DNA of 64,000 nt from JAGVSZ01 sp019137045. GTDB lineage: Bacteria > Pseudomonadota > Gammaproteobacteria > Burkholderiales > SG8-39. The stretch is from the NCBI GenBank assembly GCA_046347635.1, contig JAXMFT010000004.1, positions 186,001 to 250,000 on the forward strand, given 5' to 3'. How positions within the stretch are numbered: position 1 is the first letter of the stretch; each line of letters starts with the position of its first letter. This document shows, in pieces, positions 41,685 to 50,367 of the stretch. The notes under the pieces were generated by a model. It searched no databases. It had not been told where the DNA came from and worked only from the letters and a program-made list of their open reading frames with translations. A program made the translations under genes and the position numbers.

Positions 41685-42527
41685 TCAGATCGCGCCGGCG
41701 GCGATCAGGCGGTTGTAGAGGATGTTGGGCGAGATCCAGGTGACCAGGTCGTCGAACTCGCCCGCGGCGGCGCCGGCCGGACGCGGGGTGTGCACGACGA
41801 AGATGCCGTCGTTGTTCACGTTCTCGAGCTCGTCGAGCAGCGGGGCGACGACGGCGAAGTTCCGGCCGGTCGAGAACACCACGGCCGGCGCGAAGAACGT
41901 CAGCTGCGTCTCGGGCGCGGCCGGCGCCCCGCACGCGAGCCGGTTGCAGACGCTCAGCATGGTCGCGGCGCTCGCGGTGATGTTGGCGAGCCCCCTCGCC
42001 GCCACGCCTCCCGAGGTGGTGAAGACCGGGCACTTGCTGAAGTCCGGCGTGGCGGTGTTCGGCGGGCATTGCGCCGCGTCGAACGGCGGGGCGGGAACCC
42101 ACGCCGTCACCGCGTACCGGACGCGATTGCCCCACGCGTCCTGCAGGTAGCCCTGGTTGTCGGTGCGGCTCAGGCCGAGGGTCACCGCGGGCAGGAATCC
42201 GTCGAAGGGGTTGCTGCAGCGGATGTCGAACGCGGGGCTTGCCACCGGGGCGGGGAGGGCGCCCGGCGAGACGAACGACTCGACCCCGGTCGCGGCCGGC
42301 GCGGCGGGACAGGGAAAGCGGCCGTTGCGCAGGAAGAAGCCGAGCAGCGCCTCGCGCGCTTCGTCCAGCTGCCGCTGGGTCTGCTCGACCTCGCGCGCGC
42401 TCGAGACCGCGCCCATCGTGAGCACGACCCCGCCGAGGATGAGCGCGATGATCGTGACCACCACGGCGAGCTCGGTGAGCGTGAAGCCCCGCGCGCGGCG
42501 GGGAAGGCTGCCGCGGCGCGCAATCAC
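41685..42527 (-). CDS. Prepilin-like protein of the MSHA-type locus
   Basis: Protein of 280 residues. Class III leader ending ARG, then FTLTELAVVVTIIALILGGVVLTMG, with the conserved Glu at +5. The large globular part has several Cys (RFPCPAAP, FDIRCSNPFDGFLPAV, FSKCPVF, SVCNRLACG) and ends VVFSTGRNFAVVAPLLDELENVNNDGIFVVH. It is longer than typical major pilins, so it is probably a minor or tip pilin. The GTG start at 42527 overlaps the upstream TGA (GTGA). 41501-41684 holds the cyclase promoter and no gene. Confidence 0.83.
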   Translation of the reverse strand: MIARRGSLPRRARGFTLTELAVVVTIIALILGGVVLTMGAVSSAREVEQTQRQLDEAREALLGFFLRNGRFPCPAAPAATGVESFVSPGALPAPVASPAFDIRCSNPFDGFLPAVTLGLSRTDNQGYLQDAWGNRVRYAVTAWVPAPPFDAAQCPPNTATPDFSKCPVFTTSGGVAARGLANITASAATMLSVCNRLACGAPAAPETQLTFFAPAVVFSTGRNFAVVAPLLDELENVNNDGIFVVHTPRPAGAAAGEFDDLVTWISPNILYNRLIAAGAI

Positions 42528-44335
42528 GGCGCGATCACCGCCAGCTGGTCGTTCCCGGGCACGCTGCGCGTCCGGTCGAGCCCCCCGCGATAGGTCTCGA
42601 ACTGATTGGCGGGCGTGTGGGCGGGCGAGGGCCAGTCGTTCCGGCCCTCGAGATACCGGGCGAGGGCCGGCGCCGGTCGCGGCGTCGTGCTGTCCACCGG
42701 CATCCCGGCGAGCAGGAGGACGAGGTGCCGATTCGGTCCGCCGTTCGCGGTGTTCACCGCGTCGAGGCAGTCGGCCGGCAGCGCGCAGACGGGATTCCCG
42801 CTGGAGGCGTCCTTCGCCGCGATCGTGGTCGCCGCAGGCGCGACCGAGTAGAGCGTGACGTGGTGCCAGTCGTTGTTGAAGAACCAGTCGGTGCCCGCGC
42901 TCGGACCGAGGACGTTGGCGTTGTACGGCGGCTTCGCGACGACGATGCGCACGTACTTCGCGCCCGAACTCGAGTCGTCGCAATTCGGCAGGGTCAGCTC
43001 GACCTCCACGCGCGCGCTGCCCTGGACGACGCCGGCGGCGGTGACGTGCGCGTTCGAGACCGATGTCGGGCTGGACGGCACGGGACAGGGCAGCGAGGCG
43101 AAGGTGGCGTTGGTGGTGATCGCGACGTTCGCGCGCTGGACCGGGTCGACGAAGCTCCGCGCGACGTTCAGCGCATGGCCGGTGATCCTGACCGTGGGCG
43201 TCCGGTTGTCGGTGTAGCGCAGGTCGCACACGATCTGATCGTCCGTGGACGCGCTGCAGGCCGTGGCCGCGTTGAGCACGTACGAGCCGGGCGACACCTC
43301 GGCGACGCTCGGCTTGTAGCTGGACGTGACGTCGATCTCCCACTTCACGAACGGCACCACGGGAGGTCCGGGCATGTCCTTCGCCACCGGCATCAGGCCG
43401 TTGAGCGTGTTCCACGCGCCCCGGAAACTGGAGGTGTCCGGCTGCGCGAACGGCGCCGCGAACGGAAAGTAGCCCTGCATGGTCGGGCCCGGCGGGGCCG
43501 GGTCGACGCTGTGATCGCGCCAGCGCTGGTAGTGCCCCTTGTCGCTGAAAGTGCCGCCCTCCTTGAACATCGCCTCGCGCAGCTGCGTCTGCATGCGCTT
43601 CGCAACCATGGTCTCGACCACCGGGAAGAGGTCGCGCGCATTGATCGCGAGCGCCTTGTCGTTGAACGCGCCGCCCGCGCAGTCGGCGGTGACGCACGTC
43701 GGGCGCACCGCGTACACGAGATTGGCCGCGTTCTGGTTCTCGTCCTCGAGGTAGTTCGCGGCGACGTTCTGCCCCGCGGGGCTTCGATCCTGCGGCGCGC
43801 CGCCCACGCTCAGGGCGGGGCCGGGCGCGAAAACGAGCGCGATGACGTTCGAGGCCGGCGCGAGCCCGGTCATGACGAGCGTGCCCTGGGTGTCGCTGTT
43901 GATCACCGACGTGCTGGAGTCCGTGAACGGCGGCGACAGCACGTACCAGAGTCGTTCCCCGGCGCCGTCGCGCAGGTCGGGGAGCTGCAGCGTGCGCCAG
44001 GGCAGCCGCCCGAGGTAGGCCGGGCACGTGGTGCCGGCCTGGAGCTCGGCGACGCCGTCGTCGTCGAGGTCCGGACAGGGCAGGCTTCCGGGACGGTTGT
44101 CGTCGAGCGCCGCGCGTGCGACCAGCGCATCGCGCGCCTGCCGCAGCACCGCCTGGTCGTGATCCTCGCGCCCGCTCTGCGCGGTCGCCTCGCCCAGCCC
44201 CCGCATCAGCCCGTATGTCGCCCCGAGCACCAGGACGACCAGGGCGATCAGCATGCCGTAGCCGGCCTGCCGCGCCGGGCCGCCCCCGCGCGGCGCGCGC
44301 GGCGGCCGGGATCGTTCGGTGGGGATCGTGTGCAT
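42524..44335 (-). CDS. Large pilus-associated protein with atypical prepilin N-terminus
   Basis: Protein of 603 residues, no named family recognised. A basic leader is followed by QAGYGMLIALVVLVLGATYGLM, like the PilX/MshP group of pilins that lack the +5 Glu. The extracellular region is rich in Cys (SLPCPDLDDDGVAE, TTCPAYLGRLPWRTL, CVTADCAGG, CALPADCL) and beta-strand-like segments. The LPCPD..DG..LGRLPWRTL block occurs in PilX-like and tip proteins. Size and position suggest a tip adhesin or an MshQ-like protein. It is coupled by GTGA overlap to the 280-residue pilin downstream. ATG 44335 lies 17 bases after the mshK stop. Confidence 0.75.
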   Translation of the reverse strand: MHTIPTERSRPPRAPRGGGPARQAGYGMLIALVVLVLGATYGLMRGLGEATAQSGREDHDQAVLRQARDALVARAALDDNRPGSLPCPDLDDDGVAELQAGTTCPAYLGRLPWRTLQLPDLRDGAGERLWYVLSPPFTDSSTSVINSDTQGTLVMTGLAPASNVIALVFAPGPALSVGGAPQDRSPAGQNVAANYLEDENQNAANLVYAVRPTCVTADCAGGAFNDKALAINARDLFPVVETMVAKRMQTQLREAMFKEGGTFSDKGHYQRWRDHSVDPAPPGPTMQGYFPFAAPFAQPDTSSFRGAWNTLNGLMPVAKDMPGPPVVPFVKWEIDVTSSYKPSVAEVSPGSYVLNAATACSASTDDQIVCDLRYTDNRTPTVRITGHALNVARSFVDPVQRANVAITTNATFASLPCPVPSSPTSVSNAHVTAAGVVQGSARVEVELTLPNCDDSSSGAKYVRIVVAKPPYNANVLGPSAGTDWFFNNDWHHVTLYSVAPAATTIAAKDASSGNPVCALPADCLDAVNTANGGPNRHLVLLLAGMPVDSTTPRPAPALARYLEGRNDWPSPAHTPANQFETYRGGLDRTRSVPGNDQLAVIAP

Positions 44336-44352
44336 GGGCTTCCGCTCTCTCG

Positions 44353-44799
44353 CTACCGCGCCGCGCGATGGACCTTGATCTCGCCGCCCTGCAGCGGGTC
44401 GCTCACCTCGCCCTTGCCGTGGTCGAGGGTCTGGCCGACCTTCACGCTGCGCGTGGTCGCGCCGCTCGGCACCGCGACCCGCTCCGGAGTGCGCCCCCGA
44501 TACGTGTCGTACTGGGGCACGCCGTTGATCCACGTCGTGGTCTTCCCGCTCGACCGGGTCACCTGTCCGCTCACGGTCACCGCGCTCTCGACTACCCCGG
44601 GCGTTTCGACCACGTTCCGGTCGCGCCGCCGGTCCAGGTCCTGCCGCTGCTGGGGCGTGAAGAAGACCCGCCCGATGTCGTCGGCCCGGGCCCAGGGCGC
44701 CGCCGCGAGCAGCACGGCGGCGAGCGCGGCGCGCAGCGCGGTGCCGGGCGGTTGCAGCAGGCGTGCGCGGTCGGTCGGCATGCGGTCGTGTCCGGTCAT
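44353..44799 (-). CDS. MshK-like small exported protein
   Basis: Protein of 148 residues with a signal or anchor segment (LRAALAAVLLAAAPWARAD). The mature part has TTTWINGVPQYDTYRGRTPERVAV and TTRSVKVGQTLDHGKGEVSD, like the short GspC/PilP-type HR domain of MshK that links the inner membrane to the secretin. ATG 44799 overlaps the mshJ stop (ATGA); a second Met six codons later is possible. Identification rests on size, position and the WINGVP block. Confidence 0.65.
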   Translation of the reverse strand: MTGHDRMPTDRARLLQPPGTALRAALAAVLLAAAPWARADDIGRVFFTPQQRQDLDRRRDRNVVETPGVVESAVTVSGQVTRSSGKTTTWINGVPQYDTYRGRTPERVAVPSGATTRSVKVGQTLDHGKGEVSDPLQGGEIKVHRAAR

Positions 44800-45410
44800 G
44801 TGGCCTTCGCCTTCGGGTCGCGGATCGTCACCAGGTCGATGGTGCAGTCGGCCGCGAGGTGCGGCCCGACGCTGCGGTCGTTCGCCGCGCGCTCGAGCCG
44901 CGTCACGCTGCACGCGCGCACGACGACGAGCGAGCTCAGCGCCGCGCGCAGGTCGTCGATGAAGCGGAAGAGGTCCTCCTCGTGCAGCAGCGCGAGGCTG
45001 ATCTTCATCTGGCTCGCCAGGAACTCGACCTCGCCCGGCCCGGCAACCCCGGCGTAGTCGACCTGCCGCTGCGGCTCGATCGTGTACTTGAGGTCGTAGA
45101 GCTTGCGCGCGGCCTTGATCTGGGCGATGCGCTCGACCCAGTCGGCGCGGTGCTCGGCGCCGATCAGGCCGCGGCTGCGCAGCTTCTGGTAGTCGACGAG
45201 CTTCTCCCGGATCTCGCGTTCCTCGTCGGTCGCGCGCGCGAGCCGGTTCTGCGCAGTCTGGCGCTCGGCCGCCGCCTTCGCCTGGTCGGCGCGCGCCCCG
45301 TTCACCATCTGCTGGGTGATCCCGATCGCCACTGCGCCGACCGCAGCCAGCAGGATGGCGGCGACCGCGGGGACGACGAGGCGCTTGCCGGCGTTCGGGG
45401 GGAGCTTCAT
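44796..45410 (-). CDS. mshJ: MshJ-like (PilO/GspM-type) pilus assembly protein
   Basis: Bitopic membrane protein of 204 residues: helix LVVPAVAAILLAAVGAVAIGI, a coiled coil (QAKAAAERQTAQNRLARATDEEREIREKL named by its Ala/Glu/Arg heptads), then a ferredoxin-like domain with VEFLASQMKISLALLHEEDLFRFIDDLRAAL. That last block is typical of MshJ. Together with MshI it forms the inner-membrane alignment complex. ATG 45410 overlaps the mshI TGA. Confidence 0.8.
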   Translation of the reverse strand: MKLPPNAGKRLVVPAVAAILLAAVGAVAIGITQQMVNGARADQAKAAAERQTAQNRLARATDEEREIREKLVDYQKLRSRGLIGAEHRADWVERIAQIKAARKLYDLKYTIEPQRQVDYAGVAGPGEVEFLASQMKISLALLHEEDLFRFIDDLRAALSSLVVVRACSVTRLERAANDRSVGPHLAADCTIDLVTIRDPKAKAT

Positions 45411-46981
45411 GGCGCCACCTTCTTCGCCGCAGTGACGCTGAACTTGGGCACCGCGCCGGTCTCGGTCCCGATGTCGCCGCTCAGGCGCCCGCCGGAGCCG
45501 AGCTCGAACGGCATCTTCCGGTCGATGATCTCGACGCCGGGGCGCTTGCCGAGGCGCCCGATGAAGTCGTCGACGAAGGCGGTGATGCCCTTGTAGTCGG
45601 TGGACTTGATCGCGCTCACGCGGCCCTCGAGCTGGATCACCTCGAACACCTCGCCGGTGCCCTTCGCCGCCGCCGGCCGCACGGCCTGCGCAGGCCCCGC
45701 GCGCGGCCGTTCGGCTTTCCCCGCACGCGGGTTCGCAGTGAGCTCCCACTGCACCTTGTCGACGTCGATGCGCGGGGACGCGTCGAGCGCCGCCGACAGG
45801 TCGCCGATCAGCCGCTCCGGCCGGGGGGACTGCTTCGCGAGCGCCTCGTACTTCTGCATCGTGAGGCGCAGGTTGTCGGTCGTGGTCGGGAGCTGCGGGA
45901 AGCCGGCCTCGACCTTGCCGAAGCTCTCGGTCGCGACGCGCGTGCGCTGGTGATCGAGCGCGACCTGCTCGCGGAGCTGGAAGTACTGCGCGAGCAGCAC
46001 CCCGGCCCAGAGCAGCCCGGCGGCGCCGAGCGCCGCCCCGGCCGCCACCAGGCCCTTGCGCACCTGGCCGAGGCGGAAGAACTGGCGCAACCCTTCGCCG
46101 GCGTACTGCTCCGCCGGCGCGTGCTCGGCCAGCAGGTGCAGCATCAGCGCCTCGGCGCCGCACTCGGGCGGGAAGCTCTTCAGGCCGATGGTCGCGGCGG
46201 CCTCGCCGAGCTCGACGACGCTCACCCGCACGTGCGGCAAGTTCGGCACCGCCGCCTGGACGCGGGCTTTCTGCCCGGGGGGCGCGATGAGCAGCGCGTC
46301 GACCGCGCCGCTCTCGCGGGCGATGACGCGCGTGGCGGTGAGGTACTGGTGGACGCGCGTCGTCTCGCGGTCGAAGGCCGCCGCCACCCGGCCGGGGTTG
46401 GCGGCGTCGGCCGCCTCCAGCGGACCGAGACGGCTGAACCGGATCTTCCCCTTCTCGACGTAGCTCTGGCGCAGCCCCGCCGACTGCAGCGTGACCAGCA
46501 GCAGCGGCGCCTTCTTCGCGCCGAGCTTGTGCGCGATGCGCGGCGCGAGCAGCGCGGCCGAGAACACGCCTGCGACCGCGATTTCCGCCTCGCGCAGCGC
46601 GTCGAGCCAGGGCTGGAACGGCGCGTTGTTGGTGAACGCGCTGAACAGTATCCGCTCGTCGCGCCGCTGCGTGCGCTCGGACCCGAGCGACAGCGCGAGC
46701 GACAGGCTGGTGTCGCGATAGCGCTGGGCGAGCTTGCGCCCGAGGAGCGCGGTGCGGTCGCGGCCGCGCACGAACGGGATGTTCTCCTGGTGGAAGTCCT
46801 CCTCGACGATGTCGACGAGCACGTAGAACAGGCTCGCGGGCAGGCCGCCGAGGTGGCGCGCGAAGTCCGCCGCGCCGTCCTCGTTGTTCGCGAACGAGGT
46901 CTCGAGCGCGAGCTTGTGGTGCGCCGAGCGGTACACCGCCACGCGGCTCGCGGTGAAGTAGAGCAGTCGCTTCTCGGACAT
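45407..46981 (-). CDS. mshI: MshI-like pilus biogenesis protein (PilM/PilN-type fusion)
   Basis: Protein of 524 residues. Residues 1-305 look like the actin-fold PilM/GspL half (LLYFTASRVAVYRS, FYVLVDIVEEDFHQENIPFVRGRDRTALL is the MshI-type block). A membrane helix follows at about 311-336 (GLVAAGAALGAAGLLWAGVLL), then a PilN-like periplasmic domain ending at FSVTAAKKVAP. It organises the ATPase MshE and the inner-membrane ring. It begins the mshI-mshJ-mshK coupled set after a 174-base gap that holds two hairpin repeats. Confidence 0.8.
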   Translation of the reverse strand: MSEKRLLYFTASRVAVYRSAHHKLALETSFANNEDGAADFARHLGGLPASLFYVLVDIVEEDFHQENIPFVRGRDRTALLGRKLAQRYRDTSLSLALSLGSERTQRRDERILFSAFTNNAPFQPWLDALREAEIAVAGVFSAALLAPRIAHKLGAKKAPLLLVTLQSAGLRQSYVEKGKIRFSRLGPLEAADAANPGRVAAAFDRETTRVHQYLTATRVIARESGAVDALLIAPPGQKARVQAAVPNLPHVRVSVVELGEAAATIGLKSFPPECGAEALMLHLLAEHAPAEQYAGEGLRQFFRLGQVRKGLVAAGAALGAAGLLWAGVLLAQYFQLREQVALDHQRTRVATESFGKVEAGFPQLPTTTDNLRLTMQKYEALAKQSPRPERLIGDLSAALDASPRIDVDKVQWELTANPRAGKAERPRAGPAQAVRPAAAKGTGEVFEVIQLEGRVSAIKSTDYKGITAFVDDFIGRLGKRPGVEIIDRKMPFELGSGGRLSGDIGTETGAVPKFSVTAAKKVAP

Positions 46982-47002
46982 GATGCCCCTAGCCTTCACT
47001 TT

Positions 47003-47156
47003 GCGCGGGGCCACAGCCCCGCGCGCTCCCCAATCCCACGAAACCCGCTGCCTCCGGCATCGTGTTTCCCACTGGATCGTCACGATGCGAGGGGCCACAG
47101 CCCCTCGCGCTCCCCAATTCCACGAAACCCGCTGCCTCCGGCATCGTGTTTCCCAT
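47003..47156. repeat. Two direct repeats with covarying hairpins
   Basis: Two about 70-base copies start 84 bases apart (47003 and 47087). Each begins with a perfect 9-bp hairpin with loop CACA: GCGCGGGGC/GCCCCGCGC in copy 1 and GCGAGGGGC/GCCCCTCGC in copy 2. The paired change (C-G to A-T) keeps the stem. The following 48 bases are nearly identical. The second copy touches the mshG stop. This fills the mshG-mshI gap. Confidence 0.85.
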
Positions 47157-48355
47157 TAGAACTTGATCTTGCTGATCGTGTCGTAGATCGGGCCCAGCAC
47201 CGACAGCATCACCCAGCCGAGCAGCACGCCCATCACCACCGTCAGCGCCGGCTCGACGAGCACCTGCACCCGGCCGATCTCCTCGCGCACTTCGCGGTTG
47301 TAGAAGTAGCTCACGTTCAGGAGCGCGGTGTCGAGCGCGCCGGTGCTCTCGCCCACGCGCAGCATGCGGATCACGAGCGGCGGGAAGAGTCCCACCTCCT
47401 GGAACGCCGCGGTCACGGTCTTGCCCTCCGCGATCTGCTGCCCGGCGGTCTCCAGGCCTTCGCGGATGACCGCGTTGCCGGCGGTCTCCTCCGCGTTGCG
47501 GATGGCGTCGAGGATCGTGATCCCGGACGAATACATCAGCGCGAAGATGCTGGCGAACCGCGACAGGATGATCTTGCGCAGGATCGGCCCGATCAGCGGC
47601 AGCTTGAGCTTGACCGCGTCCATGCGGTAGCGGACCGCCGGATTGGTGCGCGCGGCAAAGCGCAGCGCGAAGAATGCGACGACCGGTAGCCCGAGGATCG
47701 CCCACCAGTAGTTGACGAAGAGATCGGAGACGAAGATCAGCAGCCGCGTGTGCGCGGGGATGGTCTGCCCCATGTTCTTGATGAGCCCGATCATCTGGGG
47801 CACGAGGTAGATCATCAGGAAGATGGTGACCAGGATCACGACCGTGCCCACGAAGGCGGGGTACATGGCGAGCTTCTTCGCCTGCGCCGCGAGCTCGTCC
47901 TCCCACTTCAGGTTCTCGGTGATGCTCTTCAGCACCTCCGGCAGGCGCCCGGTCTCCTCGCCCGCCTTGACCAGGCTGCGGAACACCGGGCTGAAGACCT
48001 CCTGGTACCCCGCGAGCGCGCCGGACAGGTTCTGGCCGCCCTGGATGCTCTCGATCAGCCCCGAGATCACCTCGCGGAAGCGCGGGTTCTCGATGCTGTC
48101 GCGCAGGTCGGTCAGGCCCTCGACCAGCGGCACCCCGGCGCTCGCGAGCTGCTCGAGGTGGAAGCAGAAGTGGATCAGGTCCGGCCGCTTGATCGCGCGT
48201 CCGAGGCCGCCGGCCCGCTTGGTCGGCCCGCCGACCACGAGGTCGAGCCCCATGCGCTTCAGCCGGAGCTCCAGGTCGACGATGTTCAGCGCGTCGATCT
48301 GGCCCAAGGCCGCCTTGCCGTTCGCGTCGATCGCCTTGTAGCTGTAGGTTGCCAT
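47156..48355 (-). CDS. mshG: MshG-like inner-membrane platform protein (PilC/GspF family)
   Basis: Platform protein of 399 residues with two T2SSF domains and helices near 170-190, 215-235 and 370-395. Blocks are HFCFHLEQLASAGVPLVEGLTDLRDS, FSPVFRSLVKAGEETGRLPEVL, FASIFALMYSSGITILDAIRNAEETAGN and MLRVGESTGALDTALLNVSYFYNREV. Together with the MshE ATPase it drives pilin polymerisation. ATG 48355 starts with the expected YSYKAIDANGK. Confidence 0.92.
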   Translation of the reverse strand: MATYSYKAIDANGKAALGQIDALNIVDLELRLKRMGLDLVVGGPTKRAGGLGRAIKRPDLIHFCFHLEQLASAGVPLVEGLTDLRDSIENPRFREVISGLIESIQGGQNLSGALAGYQEVFSPVFRSLVKAGEETGRLPEVLKSITENLKWEDELAAQAKKLAMYPAFVGTVVILVTIFLMIYLVPQMIGLIKNMGQTIPAHTRLLIFVSDLFVNYWWAILGLPVVAFFALRFAARTNPAVRYRMDAVKLKLPLIGPILRKIILSRFASIFALMYSSGITILDAIRNAEETAGNAVIREGLETAGQQIAEGKTVTAAFQEVGLFPPLVIRMLRVGESTGALDTALLNVSYFYNREVREEIGRVQVLVEPALTVVMGVLLGWVMLSVLGPIYDTISKIKF

Positions 48356-48431
48356 CCGGCCTGCGGAGGGAGGCTAATGCGGAAGGATAACGCTTTGGCG
48401 CGGCACGGAAAACTCGCCTCGCCAGCGGCGC

Positions 48432-48447
48432 CGTGACGGGGGTCACG
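48432..48447. promoter_or_regulatory. CRP-like palindrome between mshE and mshG
   Basis: CGTGAC-GGGG-GTCACG is a perfect 6-bp dyad that contains GTGA-N6-TCAC, the core of CRP/Vfr sites. It lies 77 bases before the mshG ATG. It could equally be a simple hairpin. An adenylate cyclase gene lies 7 kb away in the same locus. Confidence 0.35.
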
Positions 48448-48465
48448 CGCGCCCGGTCGTGACGC

Positions 48466-50178
48466 TCACATCCGCTCGGTCAGGTCGACCACGCGCATGA
48501 GCTCGTCGACCGAGGTGGAGCCGTCCAGGACCCGGCGGGCGCCGTCGTCGGCGAGGGTGCGGAAGCCCTTGGCGAGCGCCGACTTGAGCATCTCGCGCGC
48601 GGTGGCGCGGTGCGCCATCAGCTCGTCGATCTCCCCGTCCACCTTCAGCAGCTCCATGATCGCGAGCCGCCCGCGGTAGCCCTGGTAGTCGCAGTGGTCG
48701 CAGCCCACCGCGCGGTACAGGGTCGGGGGCTTGGCGTCGGGCTTGGTGCCCAGCATCCGGCTCTCCGACGCGTTCGCCGCGTAGGGCTGGCGGCAGTGCT
48801 TGCAGAGCTTCCTGACCAGCCGCTGCGCGACGATGCCGATGATGTTGCCGGCCATGATGTCCGGGGAGAGCCCGATGTCCACCAGGCGCGGGATGGCGCC
48901 GATCGAGGAGTTCGAGTGCAGGGTGGAGTAGACCTGGTGGCCGGTCATCGCCGCCCGGAAGGCCATCGCGGCGGTGTCCTCGTCGCGCACCTCGCCCACC
49001 AGGATCACGTCGGGGTCCTGGCGCATCAGCGAGCGGATGCCGTTGGCGAAGTCGAGCTTCGCCGCCTCGTTCACTGAGGTCTGGCGGATCAGGGTCATCG
49101 GGTACTCGACCGGATCCTCCAGGGTCATGATGTTGATGCCGTCGTGGTTGATGTGGTTCAGGATCGAGTAGAGCGTCGTCGTCTTCCCGCTGCCGGTGGG
49201 CCCGGTCACCAGGATGATCCCCTCGGGGCGGGAGATCATCTTCTTGAGCATCGAGAGCTGCTCGGGGTGCAGGCCGAGCTGGTCGAGCGGCACGATGCCC
49301 TTCTGGCGATCGAGGATCCGCAGCACGATGTTCTCGCCGTGCGTGGTCACCTGGGAGGCCACGCGGAAGTCCACCTGGCGCCCGGTGAGCGAGAGCGAGA
49401 TGCGCCCGTCCTGCGGCGCGCGCGTCTCGGCGATGTTCATCTTCGCCATCACCTTGATGCGCACCGCCATCGCCGGCCAGTAGGTCTTGTGCAGGCTGCG
49501 GATCTGGCGCAGCACCCCGTCGATGCGGTAGCGGATCCTCAGGAAGTTCTGCTCCGGCTCGAAGTGGATGTCGGAGGCCGCACGCTCCACCGCGTCGGCG
49601 AGCAGCGCCGAGATGAGCCGCACCACCGGCTGCGAGTACTCGTCGCCCGAGGCCTGCAGGCTCTGGTAGTCGATCTCGCCGGTCTCGATCTCGTGCAGGA
49701 TGCCGTCGATCGAGAGCTCGTGGCCGTAGAACTGCTCGATCGCGCGCGCGATCTCCTGCTCGCCGGCGAGGCGCAGCTCCACCTCGTACTCGCCGCGCAG
49801 CTGCGCGCGCACCTGGTCCAGCGCGACGATGTTGTTGGTGTCCGAGATCGCCAGGATCAGGCGCTTCCGGTCCTTGTCCAGTGCCACCGGGAACAGGTTG
49901 TGGCGCTTGGCGAAATCGCGCGGCACGATGCGGATCGAGGTCGGGTCGACCACGATCTGGCCCAGGTCGACCGGCTGCAGCCCGAGCTTCTCCGAGAGCG
50001 CGTCGCGCAGCGTCGCCTCGGACACGAAGCCGAGCTGCACCAGGAGCTTGCCCACCGGCTGGCGGCTCTTGAGCTGCTCGAGCAGCGCGATGCGCAGCTG
50101 GTCCTCGGTCAGGATCCCCTGCGAGATGAGGATCTGGCCGATGTGGCGCTTGGCCTGGGGGGACGCCGGAGAGTTCAT
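48466..50178 (-). CDS. mshE: MshE-like assembly ATPase with N-terminal c-di-GMP-binding domain
   Basis: Hexameric GspE/PilB-family ATPase of 570 residues. Residues 10-150 form an MshEN domain with two tandem motifs (RHIGQILISQGIL and PVGKLLVQLGFVSE), the type that binds c-di-GMP in Vibrio MshE. Walker A GPTGSGKTTTLY, Asp box TLEDPVEYPM, Walker B DPDVILVGEVRD and His box STLHSNSS follow. A tetracysteine zinc site is C-X2-C (KLCKHCRQPY) and C-X2-C (GCDHCDYQGYRG). No PilT-like retraction ATPase is present in the window. Confidence 0.94.
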   Translation of the reverse strand: MNSPASPQAKRHIGQILISQGILTEDQLRIALLEQLKSRQPVGKLLVQLGFVSEATLRDALSEKLGLQPVDLGQIVVDPTSIRIVPRDFAKRHNLFPVALDKDRKRLILAISDTNNIVALDQVRAQLRGEYEVELRLAGEQEIARAIEQFYGHELSIDGILHEIETGEIDYQSLQASGDEYSQPVVRLISALLADAVERAASDIHFEPEQNFLRIRYRIDGVLRQIRSLHKTYWPAMAVRIKVMAKMNIAETRAPQDGRISLSLTGRQVDFRVASQVTTHGENIVLRILDRQKGIVPLDQLGLHPEQLSMLKKMISRPEGIILVTGPTGSGKTTTLYSILNHINHDGINIMTLEDPVEYPMTLIRQTSVNEAAKLDFANGIRSLMRQDPDVILVGEVRDEDTAAMAFRAAMTGHQVYSTLHSNSSIGAIPRLVDIGLSPDIMAGNIIGIVAQRLVRKLCKHCRQPYAANASESRMLGTKPDAKPPTLYRAVGCDHCDYQGYRGRLAIMELLKVDGEIDELMAHRATAREMLKSALAKGFRTLADDGARRVLDGSTSVDELMRVVDLTERM

Positions 50179-50367
50179 CGCGGTCGGGCGGTCCAGGTCA
50201 GCGCGGCGCGCGCGCTGCGCGGGCCGCGGACGCACGGAGCGAGCGGCGACAGCGTCCGCGCCGGGAATGCTCCCGCTCTCCTTGCACCTGCCACTCGCAT
50301 TCCCCTTCGACTGGACGGGACGGCCCGCGCGCGGTTCGCCGCCGGCCGTCGCGGCCGGCGCCGCCGC

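Noticed and set aside
47003..47156. CRISPR array
   Set aside because: Only two copies, about 70 bases long with 14 bases between them, no cas genes.
50179..50367. Sigma-54 promoter between mshN and mshE (TGGCAGGTGC on the minus strand)
   Set aside because: GG and GC are 5 bases apart, not the required 10.
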